Origin: Pseudomonas putida
Lineage (GTDB): Bacteria; Pseudomonadota; Gammaproteobacteria; Pseudomonadales; Pseudomonadaceae
NCBI RefSeq assembly: GCF_005080685.1
Contig: NZ_CP039371.1
Span: 5,146,001-5,210,000, forward strand
Reading direction: 5' to 3'
Length of the DNA: 64,000 nucleotides
Below, piece by piece: positions 33,178 through 41,827 of the stretch. The position numbers and the translations under genes are program-made. The notes under the pieces are model-generated. The model was not told where the DNA came from. It worked only from the letters and a program-made list of their open reading frames with translations, and ran no database searches. Each line of letters begins with the position of its first letter. Position 1 is the first letter of the stretch.

Positions 33178-34061
33178 GCTTTTTCACCCCGCTCGACCGT
33201 GAATCCCTCGCACCAGGCGGCCTGGGCAGTGCTTGGCCGGATGTCGGCCCAGCCGGGGAGTTCCACCCGGGCCACGCCACTGATGTGCAACTGGGCATCG
33301 ATCGCCGAGCGCGCCACCTCCACGCCCAGCCGGCGCCGGGGGTTCACCCAGGCTTGCAGGCGCGCCTTGCATTCGGCGAGCACCGCCTCGTTCTCCGGGC
33401 CGGTGCCGGCCATGTACACCAGGGCATCGATGCGATACGGCAGGATCTGCGCCGATTGCACCGTCAGCCGATCAGCGACCGGGCGCACATCGTCATCACT
33501 CAAATAGCCCTGCACGGTTTGCAACAGGTCCGCCGAGGCCTCGCCATTGCCCTCCAGTGCCAGCACGCTCACGACCACTTCGGCCGGGGCCGGACTCTGC
33601 GCGGTGGCATCGGCGACCAGCCCCGAGGCGTTGCGGGCATGCAGGATATAGCTGTTGCGCGGCCCCGCCGTGGTCAGGCCTTCGTAGACCAACTGCACCC
33701 GCTCGCGCAGGGCGTCGTCCGACTCGAGCACGGCCTCGGTGGGCGGTGTGGTGGTCAGGTCCTCGGCCTGGATCACCAGGCGCTGCAGGCTGACGTTGGC
33801 CGCCAACTGGTCGAGGTCGCTGCCTTGGGCATAGGCCAGCAGCAACGCCTTGGCTGCGTCGTTGGTACGCGCCCGGTCTAGCAGCTTGCGGTAGGCCCCG
33901 ACCTCCAGCAGCTTGGTCACCGGATCGCTTTCCAGATTGGCGGTCCAGCCCTCGCCCAGGTACTCGCGGAAGGTGTCCAGGTCCGCCTGGTACAGCGCCT
34001 CGAAATCGAGGTCTTCGAGCAACTGCGGCGCTGGCAGTTGCGACAGGTCGACCTGGCTCAT
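33174..34061 (-). CDS. Baseplate wedge protein gpJ
   Basis: 295 residues, P2 gpJ/Mu gp47 type (PA0618). LPAPQLLEDLDFEALYQADL at the start, DPVTKLLEVGAYRKLLDRAR, then the RVQLVYEGLTTAGPRNSYIL block and the trailing PGWADIRPSTAQAAWCEG. Structural part of the hexagonal baseplate. ATGA overlaps on both sides show a tightly coupled operon. Confidence 0.95.
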   Translation of the reverse strand: MSQVDLSQLPAPQLLEDLDFEALYQADLDTFREYLGEGWTANLESDPVTKLLEVGAYRKLLDRARTNDAAKALLLAYAQGSDLDQLAANVSLQRLVIQAEDLTTTPPTEAVLESDDALRERVQLVYEGLTTAGPRNSYILHARNASGLVADATAQSPAPAEVVVSVLALEGNGEASADLLQTVQGYLSDDDVRPVADRLTVQSAQILPYRIDALVYMAGTGPENEAVLAECKARLQAWVNPRRRLGVEVARSAIDAQLHISGVARVELPGWADIRPSTAQAAWCEGFTVERGEKA

Positions 34062-34384
34062 ACATTCACCTCCACCTGTGCATCTTCACCCAGGTAGCGA
34101 CCGCTTAAGACCAGGCTGACCTGGCCGTCGAGCACCGCCACCACCTTGACCCGCTCCAGCCGCAGGCGTGGCTCCCAACGCCCCAGGGCGCGGGCGACCT
34201 CGGCCTGCACCGCGCTCTTCCAACCTTCGTTGACCGGCAGGTCGACGTAACGGCGCAGCTGGCTGCCGTATTCCGGGCGCATGCGTCGGCTACCCAGGGG
34301 CGTGGCGAGGATGTCTTCGATGGACTGGCGCAGGTGGGCGACGCCGGCCAGCGCCTGGCCGGTGCGGCGGTCCAGGCCGATCAC
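34058..34384 (-). CDS. Baseplate protein gpW (gp25-like)
   Basis: 108 residues beginning (GTG) VIGLDRRTGQALAGVAHLRQ, with SIEDILATPLGSRRMRPEYGS and the family end VSLVLSGRYLGEDAQVEVNV. The gp25/lysozyme-like baseplate wedge protein of P2 (gpW, PA0617). GTG 34384 is chosen because GGAGGT lies six bases upstream and the family begins with I-G-x-D/N-R-x-T-G. The frame is open further upstream with unrelated sequence. Confidence 0.9.
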   Translation of the reverse strand: MIGLDRRTGQALAGVAHLRQSIEDILATPLGSRRMRPEYGSQLRRYVDLPVNEGWKSAVQAEVARALGRWEPRLRLERVKVVAVLDGQVSLVLSGRYLGEDAQVEVNV

Positions 34385-34427
34385 GGCGCACCTCCGGTTG
34401 TTCTTGTCTGCATGGCAAGCTCCTGAC

Positions 34428-34988
34428 TCAGTGTTTGTGGTTGGCGGTGTTGCCAGCGGTATCGATAATCCGCCCACCGCCGTTGATGTCGCCGCTGACG
34501 CTCAACGGGCCGTCGATGGCGACATTGCCTGCAAGGCTGATGCTGCTGGCTTCCAGATGAATGGCGCCGTCGCTGACCAGCACGCTGCTGGGGCCGACCT
34601 GGATGCGGGCGCTGCCGCTGGGCAACTGGATGTCGTAGCGTTTGGCCTGCCAGTCGTAGACCAGCGAGCCGCCGTCGGGAAAATGCCAGGCCTCGGTGGA
34701 TTCGCGGTTGTCTGGCGCCAGGCCGGCATTGCCGTACAAGCCGGGAATGAAGGTGCCCTGGGCCGGCTCGCCACTGGGGCTCAGCAACACCCCCTGCTCG
34801 CCCAGGCCCGGTGCCCGCCAATGGCGCGCCGCGCCGGCCGCCAGGGCATGCCAGCGCAACCAGGCACTGGTCCAGCCGGCACCGTCCGAGACCCGTACCC
34901 GCGCCGCGGCGAGGTCCACCGCGACCACCCGGCAGGGGATCAACAGGCACGCCAGCATGCGGTCGTGCATTGCGCTGACGTAGCTCAT
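34428..34988 (-). CDS. Baseplate spike protein gpV
   Basis: 186 residues. N-terminal OB-like part ([54 protein letters not shown]) and a C-terminal beta-helix part ([18 protein letters not shown] ... [21 protein letters not shown]) with the His-rich tip that binds iron in P2 and R-pyocin spikes. The membrane-piercing needle of the tail. ATGA overlap with the upstream gene. Confidence 0.94.
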   Translation of the reverse strand: MSYVSAMHDRMLACLLIPCRVVAVDLAAARVRVSDGAGWTSAWLRWHALAAGAARHWRAPGLGEQGVLLSPSGEPAQGTFIPGLYGNAGLAPDNRESTEAWHFPDGGSLVYDWQAKRYDIQLPSGSARIQVGPSSVLVSDGAIHLEASSISLAGNVAIDGPLSVSGDINGGGRIIDTAGNTANHKH

Positions 34989-35482
34989 GCCAGCTCCTCC
35001 GGTGCCAGGTACTGGCCTTCGTTGCCAGGGCCGGTGTCCGGGCTGAAGCCCAGGCGCAGGCTGCCCGGCGGCTGGTCGGGCCAGTCCCAGCGCGGCTCGC
35101 CGAACAATACCGGCTGCTCCCAGCTCACGCTCCAGGCGCTGCCCTCGAACTGCGCCTGCACGTTGCGACTCGCCTCGACGAACTCCAGGCCCCATTGCTG
35201 CTGGCGCAGCAGGTCCATCAGTTGCGCCGCGAGCAGGCTGCCCTGCAGCCGCGCGTCGGGGTTGGCGCTGTCGGCGGTGATGTCCGCCTCGAAGGTGGCG
35301 ATCAGCACCGAGCGCCCATCCCTCGGCGCGGCATCGGCCGTCATGCGGACCACGCCGTGTCGCAGCGCTGGGCGCTCAAGTGCATTTCCTACATTCGTGT
35401 ATGCATCAACCGACACCAGGTCTGGCATAGACTCACGGATGGTCGCGGTCACGGTCGCATGCAGTGTGGCTAGTTCGTTCAT
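34985..35482 (-). CDS. Tailocin structural protein of PA0615 type
   Basis: 165 residues, [81 protein letters not shown]. It is placed as PA0615 in the R2-pyocin cluster, between holin and gpV; similar genes occur in P2/Mu-like phages at the same place and are annotated only as phage proteins. Exact role unknown; a neck or tail-completion role is inference. Start and stop both in ATGA overlaps. Confidence 0.75.
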   Translation of the reverse strand: MNELATLHATVTATIRESMPDLVSVDAYTNVGNALERPALRHGVVRMTADAAPRDGRSVLIATFEADITADSANPDARLQGSLLAAQLMDLLRQQQWGLEFVEASRNVQAQFEGSAWSVSWEQPVLFGEPRWDWPDQPPGSLRLGFSPDTGPGNEGQYLAPEELA

Positions 35483-35832
35483 GTGTCGCCCCTCGATCGA
35501 TCGGCGGAAGGCCCGGCGTCGCGCAGGCCCAGGCGTTTCATTGCCCAGCGTTCGTAAAGGCCCATGGCTACATCGGCGCCGCCCACGGCGGTCAGGCAGC
35601 CAAAGGCGCTGGCGGTCCAGATGGAAAGGCCGCAGGCATACAGCAGCATCACCGTCGAAACCCCGCAGACCACGCAGGCCCCAGAGCGCAATACCAGGCG
35701 TCGCAGCAGCGACCAGCCAGTGGCTCCAGCCTTGTCGGCGCGCCACATCTCGCCGCTGAGGCCGCCCAGCAATGCCAGGACGATCACCAGCCAGAGCGGC
35801 ATCTCCAGCAACGCTTGTTGCTCGTTCGTCAC
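35479..35832 (-). CDS. Holin
   Basis: 117 residues with GTG start at 35832 preceded by CAGGAGACAGGACA. Two or three membrane segments: PLWLVIVLALLGGLSG, CVVCGVSTVMLLYACGL and ASAFGCLTAVGGADVAMGL, and a charged C-terminus. First gene of the tailocin operon, as PA0614 is in R-pyocins. It lets the endolysin reach the wall to release the particles. The frame continues upstream as far as 36048 but over the leader and a terminator, so the GTG is preferred. Confidence 0.82.
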   Translation of the reverse strand: MTNEQQALLEMPLWLVIVLALLGGLSGEMWRADKAGATGWSLLRRLVLRSGACVVCGVSTVMLLYACGLSIWTASAFGCLTAVGGADVAMGLYERWAMKRLGLRDAGPSADRSRGDT

Positions 35833-35898
35833 TGTCCTGTCTCCTGTGTGAAGCCCACCGGCGGTGGCCGGCGAGCGATGGGTGGAACGCGGCATTCC

Positions 35899-35924
35899 AA
35901 AAAGCCCGGAGCCCGGGCTTTTCA
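35899..35924 (-). terminator. Intrinsic terminator in the leader of the tailocin operon
   Basis: AAAAGCCCGG and CCGGGCTTTT arms around a 3-5 base loop at 35899-35922, with T runs on the minus strand. It lies between the promoter at 36134-36162 and the holin start at 35832, so it would stop transcripts before the first gene unless passed. Confidence 0.75.
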
Positions 35925-36133
35925 GTAATGCGTTGTCGAACCGCCGGCCACGACTGGTGACGCCGGGCGGTTGCTTGCACGAATTGGTGTCTCCGACCGC
36001 GGCCACCTGCCCGCCGGATAACTGATCGTGGTGCTTTACGCTGCACACCCGGGCCAGTTGCCAACCCTCTGAACAGTCGAGGCCTGTTCATCGCTGCCTG
36101 TGTAACAACCGGTGTCCGACCGGCTTGAGACAC

Positions 36134-36166
36134 ACATTATGCATTGATGCATATGCAGTCAATGCA
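36134..36166 (-). promoter_or_regulatory. Tailocin promoter overlapped by repressor operator
   Basis: On the minus strand: -35 TTGACT (36157-36162), exactly 17 bases, -10 TAATGT (36134-36139). The spacer and -35 lie inside a dyad: TGCATTGA (36140-36147) and TCAATGCA (36159-36166) around the palindrome TGCATATGCA (36148-36157). A protein bound to the dyad would block RNA polymerase. Similar TGCAT blocks lie at the repressor's own start. Confidence 0.7.
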
Positions 36167-36250
36167 TTTTTAACTATTTTTATGCGCTGAGAATTGCTGA
36201 AATGCATGAAGGCCATGCGTCGCTTGGGCTGTAGGGATTTTCTGAAGGCG

Positions 36251-36276
36251 AAAAAAAACCCGCCGAAGCGGGTTTT
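36251..36276 (-). terminator. Terminator of the repressor gene
   Basis: AAAACCCGC/GCGGGTTTT around CGAA, with an 8-base A run on the plus strand (T run for the minus-strand transcript), 15-40 bases after the repressor stop. Confidence 0.88.
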
Positions 36277-36291
36277 CTCAGGAAGGCGGGG

Positions 36292-37041
36292 TCAACGTGC
36301 GTACATGCCCCACCAGAACACATGGCCGAGCAGGCTGATCTGCTCGTCCTGCATCTGCTGGAAGCTGTAGTCCTCGTCGGGGTGTTCGTCGCGGTTGAAG
36401 CTACGCAGGCGGATGCCAGTGGGCAGGCGGTACACCTGCTTCACGCGTAACTGGCCGTTGTGGTTGATGGCGTAGAGATCGCCATCGATGATGTCGCCGA
36501 TCGAGCACTTGCCGGTGTTCACCCCGACCGTAGCCCCGTCGCGCAGCACCGGGAGCATGCTGTTACCCCGCACGGTGACGCATTTGGCGTGATCGAACTG
36601 CACGCCATTATGGCGCAAGCTGCGCTTGCCGAAACGCAAACGGGCTCTCTCGCTTTCCTCGATGACAAATCGTCCTGATCCGGCTGCCAACTCGACCTCA
36701 CGAAGGAAAGGCACGCAGACCTCGTCATCCTCGACGGGGGTTTCATCGTCCCACAGGCTGATGTCGCTCAACTGCGCATGACCATGCGCCGTCCTGGCCA
36801 CCTCGCGGGTTTCGCCAAGCTCGGCCCTGCCGCGCAACTGATCGGTGCTCACGGCAAAATACTCGGCGATTTTCGACACGTGCTTATCGGATGGATCGAC
36901 GATCTTGCCGCTGAGGATCCGTGACAGGGTAGATTGCGGTACGCCCGTGCGCCGATGCAGCTCCGTCGGGGACAGGCCGTGGCGGTCGAGCAGTTCTCTG
37001 AGTACGGTGGCTACGTTGCGCTTTTGCATAACGTGCATCAT
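36292..37041 (-). CDS. LexA/CI-type self-cleaving repressor (PrtR-like)
   Basis: About 249 residues. N-terminal HTH (LSPTELHRRTGVPQSTLSRI) and a C-terminal S24 peptidase domain: Ala-Gly cleavage site in VELAAGSGRF (about residue 120), catalytic Ser in VRGNSMLPVLRDGATV and Lys in LRVKQVYRL. So RecA filaments should make it cut itself, lifting repression of the tailocin. Possible starts are ATG 37041, 37038 and 37029, none with a clear ribosome site. It is on the same strand as and upstream of the tailocin genes, separated by its own terminator. No divergent prtN gene. Confidence 0.88.
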   Translation of the reverse strand: MMHVMQKRNVATVLRELLDRHGLSPTELHRRTGVPQSTLSRILSGKIVDPSDKHVSKIAEYFAVSTDQLRGRAELGETREVARTAHGHAQLSDISLWDDETPVEDDEVCVPFLREVELAAGSGRFVIEESERARLRFGKRSLRHNGVQFDHAKCVTVRGNSMLPVLRDGATVGVNTGKCSIGDIIDGDLYAINHNGQLRVKQVYRLPTGIRLRSFNRDEHPDEDYSFQQMQDEQISLLGHVFWWGMYAR

Positions 37042-37080
37042 GCAAGCGAACCCATGGAAATGCAACCATGCATGAATGCG
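37034..37080. promoter_or_regulatory. TGCAT-rich operator candidates at the repressor start
   Basis: TGCAT-C-ATGCA (37034-37044) overlaps the start codons and ATGCAT with AATGC lies at 37068-37079. These share the TGCAT core with the dyad at 36140-36166, pointing to autoregulation. This gap also precedes mutS on the other strand. Confidence 0.4.
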
Positions 37081-37175
37081 TGATAGAGAGGCGCGGCGTG
37101 CCCCTTTGCCGGGAAAATCCCTGTAGAATGCGCGGTTCGAAAAATGCCAACCAGATGACCGCTGTAAGGCCCTGA

Positions 37176-39749
37176 ATGTCTGATCTATCCGCACACACCC
37201 CGATGATGCAGCAATACTGGAAGCTGAAGAACCAGCATCCAGACCAGCTGATGTTCTACCGTATGGGCGATTTCTACGAGATCTTCTACGAAGATGCGAA
37301 GAAAGCCGCAAAACTGCTGGACATCACCCTGACCGCCCGCGGGCAGTCGGCGGGCCAGTCGATCCCCATGTGCGGCATTCCATTCCATTCGGTCGAGGGC
37401 TACCTGGCCAAGCTGGTCAAGCTCGGCGAATCGGTGGTCATCTGCGAACAGATCGGCGACCCTGCCACCAGCAAGGGTCCGGTCGAACGCCAGGTGGTGC
37501 GCATCATCACCCCCGGGACCGTCAGCGACGAAGCCCTGCTCGACGAGCGCCGCGACAACCTGATCGCCGCCCTGCTGGGTGACGAACGCCTGTTCGGCCT
37601 GGCCGTGCTGGACATCACCAGCGGCAACTTCAGCGTGCAGGAAATAAAAGGCTGGGAAAACCTCCTGGCCGAGCTCGAGCGCCTCAACCCGGTCGAGCTG
37701 CTGATCCCCGACGACTGGCCCCAGGGCCTGCCCGCAGAGAAGCGCCCAGGTGCGCGCCGCCGTGCGCCGTGGGACTTCGATCGCGACTCGGCGCGCAAGA
37801 GCCTGTGCCAGCAGTTCGCCACCCAGGATCTCAAGGGCTTCGGCTGCGACAAGCTGACCCTGGCCATCGGCGCCGCCGGTTGCCTGCTGACCTACGCCAA
37901 GGAAACCCAGCGTACCGCCCTGCCGCACTTGCGCAGCCTGCGCCACGAGCGCATGGACGACACGGTGATCCTCGACGGCGCCAGCCGCCGCAACCTGGAG
38001 CTGGACATCAACCTGGCCGGTGGCCGCGACAACACCTTGCAGTCGGTCATCGACCGCTGCCAGACCGCCATGGCCAGCCGCCTGCTGACCCGCTGGCTGA
38101 ACCGCCCGCTGCGCGACCTGAAGGTTCTGCAGGCGCGCCAGCAGTCGATTCGCTGCCTGCTCGACGGCTACCGCTTCGAGAAGCTGCAGCCGCAGCTCAA
38201 GGAAATCGGCGACATCGAGCGGATTCTCGCCCGTATCGGCCTGCGCAATGCCCGCCCGCGTGACCTGGCGCGTCTGCGCGACGCCCTCGGCGCGCTGCCC
38301 GAATTGCAGAACGCCATGGCCGAGCTGGAGGCGCCACACCTGGCGCGCCTGGCCGCCATCACCGGTACCTATCCGGAACTGGCCAGCCTGCTGGAGCGGG
38401 CGATCATCGACAACCCGCCGGCGGTGATCCGTGACGGTGGCGTGCTCAAGACCGGATACGACAACGAGCTCGACGATCTGCTGGCAATGAGCGAAAACGC
38501 CGGCCAGTTCCTCATCGACCTGGAAGCCCGGGAAAAAGCTCGCACGGGCCTGGCCAACCTCAAGGTCGGCTACAACCGTGTGCATGGCTACTATATCGAG
38601 CTGCCGACCAAGCAGGCCGAGCAGGCGCCGGGCGACTATATCCGTCGCCAGACCCTCAAGGGCGCCGAGCGCTTCATCACGCCGGAGCTCAAGGCCTTCG
38701 AAGACAAGGCACTGTCGGCCAAGAGCCGTGCCCTGGCCCGCGAGAAGATGCTCTACGACGCGTTGCTGGAAAACCTCATCGGCCACCTGGCGCCGCTGCA
38801 GGACAGCGCCGCCGCCCTGGCCGAGCTGGACGTGCTCAGCAACCTGGCCGAACGCGCGCTGAACCTCGACCTGAACTGCCCGACCTTCGTCGACGAGCCC
38901 TGCCTGCGCATCGACCAGGGTCGCCATCCTGTGGTCGAGCAGGTACTGACCACGCCGTTCGTGGCCAATGACCTGAGCCTGGACGACAGCACCCGCATGT
39001 TGATCATCACCGGCCCGAACATGGGCGGTAAGTCGACCTACATGCGCCAGACCGCCTTGATCGTGCTGATGGCCCATATCGGCAGCTTCGTGCCGGCGGC
39101 CCGTTGCGAGCTGTCGCTGGTCGATCGCATCTTCACCCGCATCGGCTCCAGCGACGACCTGGCCGGTGGCCGCTCGACCTTCATGGTGGAAATGAGCGAA
39201 ACCGCCAACATCCTGCACAACGCCACCGACCGCAGCCTGGTGCTGATGGACGAGGTCGGCCGCGGCACCAGCACCTTCGATGGCCTGTCACTGGCCTGGG
39301 CTGCCGCCGAGCGCCTGGCCCAGCTGCGCGCTTATACGCTGTTCGCCACTCACTACTTCGAGCTGACGGTACTGCCGGAAAGCGAGCCGCTGGTGGCCAA
39401 CGTGCACCTGAACGCGACCGAGCACAACGAGCGCATCGTCTTCCTGCACCATGTGTTGCCAGGCCCGGCCAGCCAGAGCTACGGCCTGGCCGTGGCGCAA
39501 CTGGCCGGCGTGCCGGCGCCGGTCATCCAACGCGCCCGCGAGCATCTGGGCCGCCTGGAAACCAGCAGCCTGCCGCATGAGGCACCGGTGACCAAGAAAA
39601 CCCCTGACGCACCGAGCGTGCCGCACCAGAGCGACCTGTTCGCCAGCCTGCCCCACCCAGCCATCGAGAAGCTGGGCAAGCTGGCACTGGACGACATGAC
39701 CCCGCGTCAAGCTATCGAAACGCTATATCAACTAAAGAACCTGTTATAA
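37176..39749 (+). CDS. mutS: DNA mismatch repair protein MutS
   Basis: 857 residues. Mismatch-reading F-x-E in [16 protein letters not shown] near residue 38, connector and clamp domains, Walker [14 protein letters not shown] at about 614, Walker [21 protein letters not shown], and the C-terminal tetramer-forming tail. Recognises mispairs and recruits MutL. Right border of the tailocin locus. Normal length (E. coli 853). Confidence 0.98.
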   Translation: MSDLSAHTPMMQQYWKLKNQHPDQLMFYRMGDFYEIFYEDAKKAAKLLDITLTARGQSAGQSIPMCGIPFHSVEGYLAKLVKLGESVVICEQIGDPATSKGPVERQVVRIITPGTVSDEALLDERRDNLIAALLGDERLFGLAVLDITSGNFSVQEIKGWENLLAELERLNPVELLIPDDWPQGLPAEKRPGARRRAPWDFDRDSARKSLCQQFATQDLKGFGCDKLTLAIGAAGCLLTYAKETQRTALPHLRSLRHERMDDTVILDGASRRNLELDINLAGGRDNTLQSVIDRCQTAMASRLLTRWLNRPLRDLKVLQARQQSIRCLLDGYRFEKLQPQLKEIGDIERILARIGLRNARPRDLARLRDALGALPELQNAMAELEAPHLARLAAITGTYPELASLLERAIIDNPPAVIRDGGVLKTGYDNELDDLLAMSENAGQFLIDLEAREKARTGLANLKVGYNRVHGYYIELPTKQAEQAPGDYIRRQTLKGAERFITPELKAFEDKALSAKSRALAREKMLYDALLENLIGHLAPLQDSAAALAELDVLSNLAERALNLDLNCPTFVDEPCLRIDQGRHPVVEQVLTTPFVANDLSLDDSTRMLIITGPNMGGKSTYMRQTALIVLMAHIGSFVPAARCELSLVDRIFTRIGSSDDLAGGRSTFMVEMSETANILHNATDRSLVLMDEVGRGTSTFDGLSLAWAAAERLAQLRAYTLFATHYFELTVLPESEPLVANVHLNATEHNERIVFLHHVLPGPASQSYGLAVAQLAGVPAPVIQRAREHLGRLETSSLPHEAPVTKKTPDAPSVPHQSDLFASLPHPAIEKLGKLALDDMTPRQAIETLYQLKNLL

Positions 39750-39889
39750 CGGCGCCCACTACAAGCTGGTAGAATCCGCCGCGGTTTGCTGGTGCTGCAG
39801 GTTATTAGCCTGGCCTGCAGCCAATTGCCAGTGAGCCGCGCGGCCCTGAGAGGAAGGGCCGCCGCCGTCGCCTGAGGAGAGAACTAGAA

Positions 39890-40213
39890 ATGACCTTCGT
39901 CGTCACCGACAACTGCATCAAATGCAAATACACCGACTGCGTGGAAGTCTGTCCGGTGGACTGCTTCTACGAAGGCCCGAACTTCCTGGTCATTCACCCG
40001 GACGAGTGCATCGACTGTGCACTGTGCGAGCCTGAGTGCCCGGCCCAGGCGATCTTCTCGGAAGACGAGATCCCTGCAGGCATGGAAAACTTCATCGAGC
40101 TCAACGCAGAGCTGGCGGAAATCTGGCCGAACATCACCGAGAAGAAAGACGCACTGCCTGATGCCGAGGAGTGGGATGGCAAGACCGGCAAGATCGCCGA
40201 TCTGGAGCGCTGA
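39890..40213 (+). CDS. fdxA: 7Fe ferredoxin FdxA
   Basis: 107 residues. [18 protein letters not shown] and [16 protein letters not shown] hold the Cys ligands of a [3Fe-4S] and a [4Fe-4S] cluster, then a charged C-terminal extension as in Azotobacter ferredoxin I. GAGGAGA lies before ATG 39890. Essential-type electron carrier and possible partner of Fpr. Followed by a strong terminator and rsmZ. Confidence 0.96.
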   Translation: MTFVVTDNCIKCKYTDCVEVCPVDCFYEGPNFLVIHPDECIDCALCEPECPAQAIFSEDEIPAGMENFIELNAELAEIWPNITEKKDALPDAEEWDGKTGKIADLER

Positions 40214-40227
40214 TCGCGCTGCGTACG

Positions 40228-40252
40228 AAAAAGGCCCGCGAGGGCCTTTTTT
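40228..40252 (+). terminator. Terminator of fdxA
   Basis: GGCCC/GGGCC stem with A run before and TTTTTT after, 15 bases after the fdxA stop. Confidence 0.9.
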
Positions 40253-40262
40253 CATTTTCGGC

Positions 40263-40402
40263 AGGCAAAAAAAAGGGGCGGTTTGACCCGCCCACATTTT
40301 TTCCGTAGTCCCTGCTTGTCCTGAACATCGTCCTGATGAAATCGCTTCTTGCGATGTCCTTGGCCTTCATCCGTTGAAAGCCTGTGCATGTCCCTGTGCA
40401 CA
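40263..40402 (-). ncRNA. rsmZ: RsmZ regulatory RNA
   Basis: Between fdxA and rpoS on the minus strand, the place of rsmZ in all pseudomonads I know. From a -10 TAGTAT at 40409-40414 the RNA begins near 40402 with a GTGCA/TGCAC hairpin carrying AGGGA in its loop, contains seven GGA motifs in all (several in hairpin loops such as ATCGC-AAGA-GCGAT neighbours), and ends in a GGGCGG/CCGCCC terminator with eight T at 40267-40274. It soaks up RsmA/RsmE proteins. The exact 5' end is estimated. Confidence 0.9.
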
Positions 40403-40575
40403 GTTCGAATACTAGCGACTTGAGCCGGCGTCGCAAACCGCGAAACCTCACAAGACATTGCCAGGGACACACTTCCACACATCCAAAAAATCACGTAGTT
40501 TCAATAACTTAGATTAATTCTAGATTAGGAAACGACAATGATTTACTGATCATTCCACGGATGGCTTACACAAAG

Positions 40576-40593
40576 AGTAAGCAAAGGCTTACA
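40576..40593. promoter_or_regulatory. GacA box upstream of rsmZ
   Basis: Minus strand TGTAAG-CCTTTG-CTTACT, matching TGTAAG-N6-CTTACA with one change. About 175-190 bases upstream of the rsmZ start, the distance known for GacA activation sites of rsm RNA genes. The rest of 40415-40668 holds no gene that I can see. Confidence 0.88.
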
Positions 40594-40668
40594 TGCAACG
40601 CTACGAAGGTAGCGCACGACACCGTTTACACGTGTGGATTCGAGGCATCGGCCCAGGTCCGCGCATAC

Positions 40669-40696
40669 AAAAAGCCCCGCCGAGGGCGGGGCTTTT
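40669..40696 (-). terminator. Terminator of rpoS
   Basis: AAAAGCCCCGCC-GA-GGGCGGGGCTTTT perfect stem 16 bases after the rpoS stop. Confidence 0.93.
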
Positions 40697-40711
40697 CAGA
40701 ACGAGATCGCG

Positions 40712-41719
40712 TTACTGGAACAGCGACTCGCTGGACAGGCCGTTCTTCTCGAGGATCTCACGCAAGCGCTTGAGCCCTTCGACCTGGATCTGCCGCACTC
40801 GCTCGCGCGTCAGGCCGATCTCCAGGCCAACATCTTCCAGGGTGCTGCTTTCGTGCCCACGCAAGCCAAAGCGACGTACCACCACTTCACGTTGCTTGTC
40901 GGTCAGCTCGCCCAACCACTGATCGATACTCTGCGACAGGTCATCGTCCTGCAGCAGCTCGCATGGATCGGTGGGACGATCGTCGGTAAGGGTGTCGAGC
41001 AGGGTCTTGTCGGAGTCCGGCCCGAGCGATACGTCCACCGAGGATACCCGCTCGTTCAGACCAAGCATGCGCTTGACCTCGGCGACCGGTTTTTCCAGCA
41101 GCGTGGCGATTTCTTCCGGAGAGGGCTCGTGATCGAGCTTCTGGGTCAGTTCCCGCGCAGCACGCAGGTAGACGTTGAGCTCCTTGACCACGTGGATCGG
41201 CAGGCGAATGGTGCGGGTCTGGTTCATGATCGCCCGCTCGATGGTCTGGCGGATCCACCAGGTCGCATAGGTCGAGAAGCGGAAGCCACGCTCGGGATCG
41301 AACTTCTCCACCGCACGGATCAGGCCCAGGTTGCCCTCCTCGATCAAGTCGAGCAGCGACAGACCACGGTTGACGTAGCGGCGAGCGATTTTAACCACCA
41401 GGCGCAGGTTGCTTTCGATCATGCGCTTGCGACCGGCAGGGTCACCTTTTTGCGAGAGGCGTGCGAAGTGCACTTCCTCTTCCGGCGACAGCAGAGGCGA
41501 GAAGCCGATCTCGTTGAGATACAGCTGGGTGGCATCGAGCGCCCGGCTGTAATCGATGTATTTGTGCTGCTTGAGCGAAGAGCCTGATTTGGCCCTGGTC
41601 CGAACCGAAGGTACAGCAGGTTCGTCTGACACCACATCCGTTTCCAAAACGATGCCCGTCTCCATCAGGAGGACGTCATCGTCGATGTCAAACTCCGGCG
41701 CTTCTTTACTGAGAGCCAT
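40712..41719 (-). CDS. rpoS: RNA polymerase sigma factor RpoS
   Basis: 335 residues. Region 1.2 ([20 protein letters not shown]), 2.4 ([20 protein letters not shown]), 3 ([19 protein letters not shown]) and 4.2 ([20 protein letters not shown]) are all intact, as is the last block [16 protein letters not shown]. Master regulator of stationary phase and stress. It follows nlpD, where its main promoter lies in relatives. GacS/A-RsmZ control links to the adjacent small RNA gene. Confidence 0.98.
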   Translation of the reverse strand: MALSKEAPEFDIDDDVLLMETGIVLETDVVSDEPAVPSVRTRAKSGSSLKQHKYIDYSRALDATQLYLNEIGFSPLLSPEEEVHFARLSQKGDPAGRKRMIESNLRLVVKIARRYVNRGLSLLDLIEEGNLGLIRAVEKFDPERGFRFSTYATWWIRQTIERAIMNQTRTIRLPIHVVKELNVYLRAARELTQKLDHEPSPEEIATLLEKPVAEVKRMLGLNERVSSVDVSLGPDSDKTLLDTLTDDRPTDPCELLQDDDLSQSIDQWLGELTDKQREVVVRRFGLRGHESSTLEDVGLEIGLTRERVRQIQVEGLKRLREILEKNGLSSESLFQ

Positions 41720-41827
41720 TGTTATAGTCCTTTGCTGAGTTCGAACTCAGACTCGAGCGGCGCCTGTATCCCTGGCATCGCTGGAGCCCGTCCCCTCTAC
41801 ATCAAAGGAACAGGCCAGGCTCAACGG

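Larger units (their letters stand above)
23543..37041 (-). mobile_element. R-type tailocin (pyocin-like) gene cluster in the pncC-mutS locus
   Basis: A domesticated P2-like contractile tail: repressor, holin, baseplate (gpV, gpW, gpJ, gpI), fibre and chaperone, sheath, tube, tail chaperone, tape measure, gpU, gpX, gpD, endolysin, Rz/Rz1. The order is that of R2-pyocin PA0612-PA0630. No capsid, portal, terminase, integrase or replication gene and no att-like repeat is present, so it is a tailocin and not an inducible phage genome. The cinA-mutS site is a known tailocin location in P. putida and P. fluorescens relatives. No prtN-like activator was found. Confidence 0.92.

Noticed and set aside
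35833..36048. Longer holin reading frame starting at 36048
   Set aside because: The extra 72 codons cross a terminator hairpin and lack a ribosome site, while GTG 35832 follows AGGAGACAGGACA.
23543..37041. An intact P2-like prophage
   Set aside because: No capsid, portal, terminase, integrase or replication genes and no attachment repeats; only tail, lysis and regulator genes are present.
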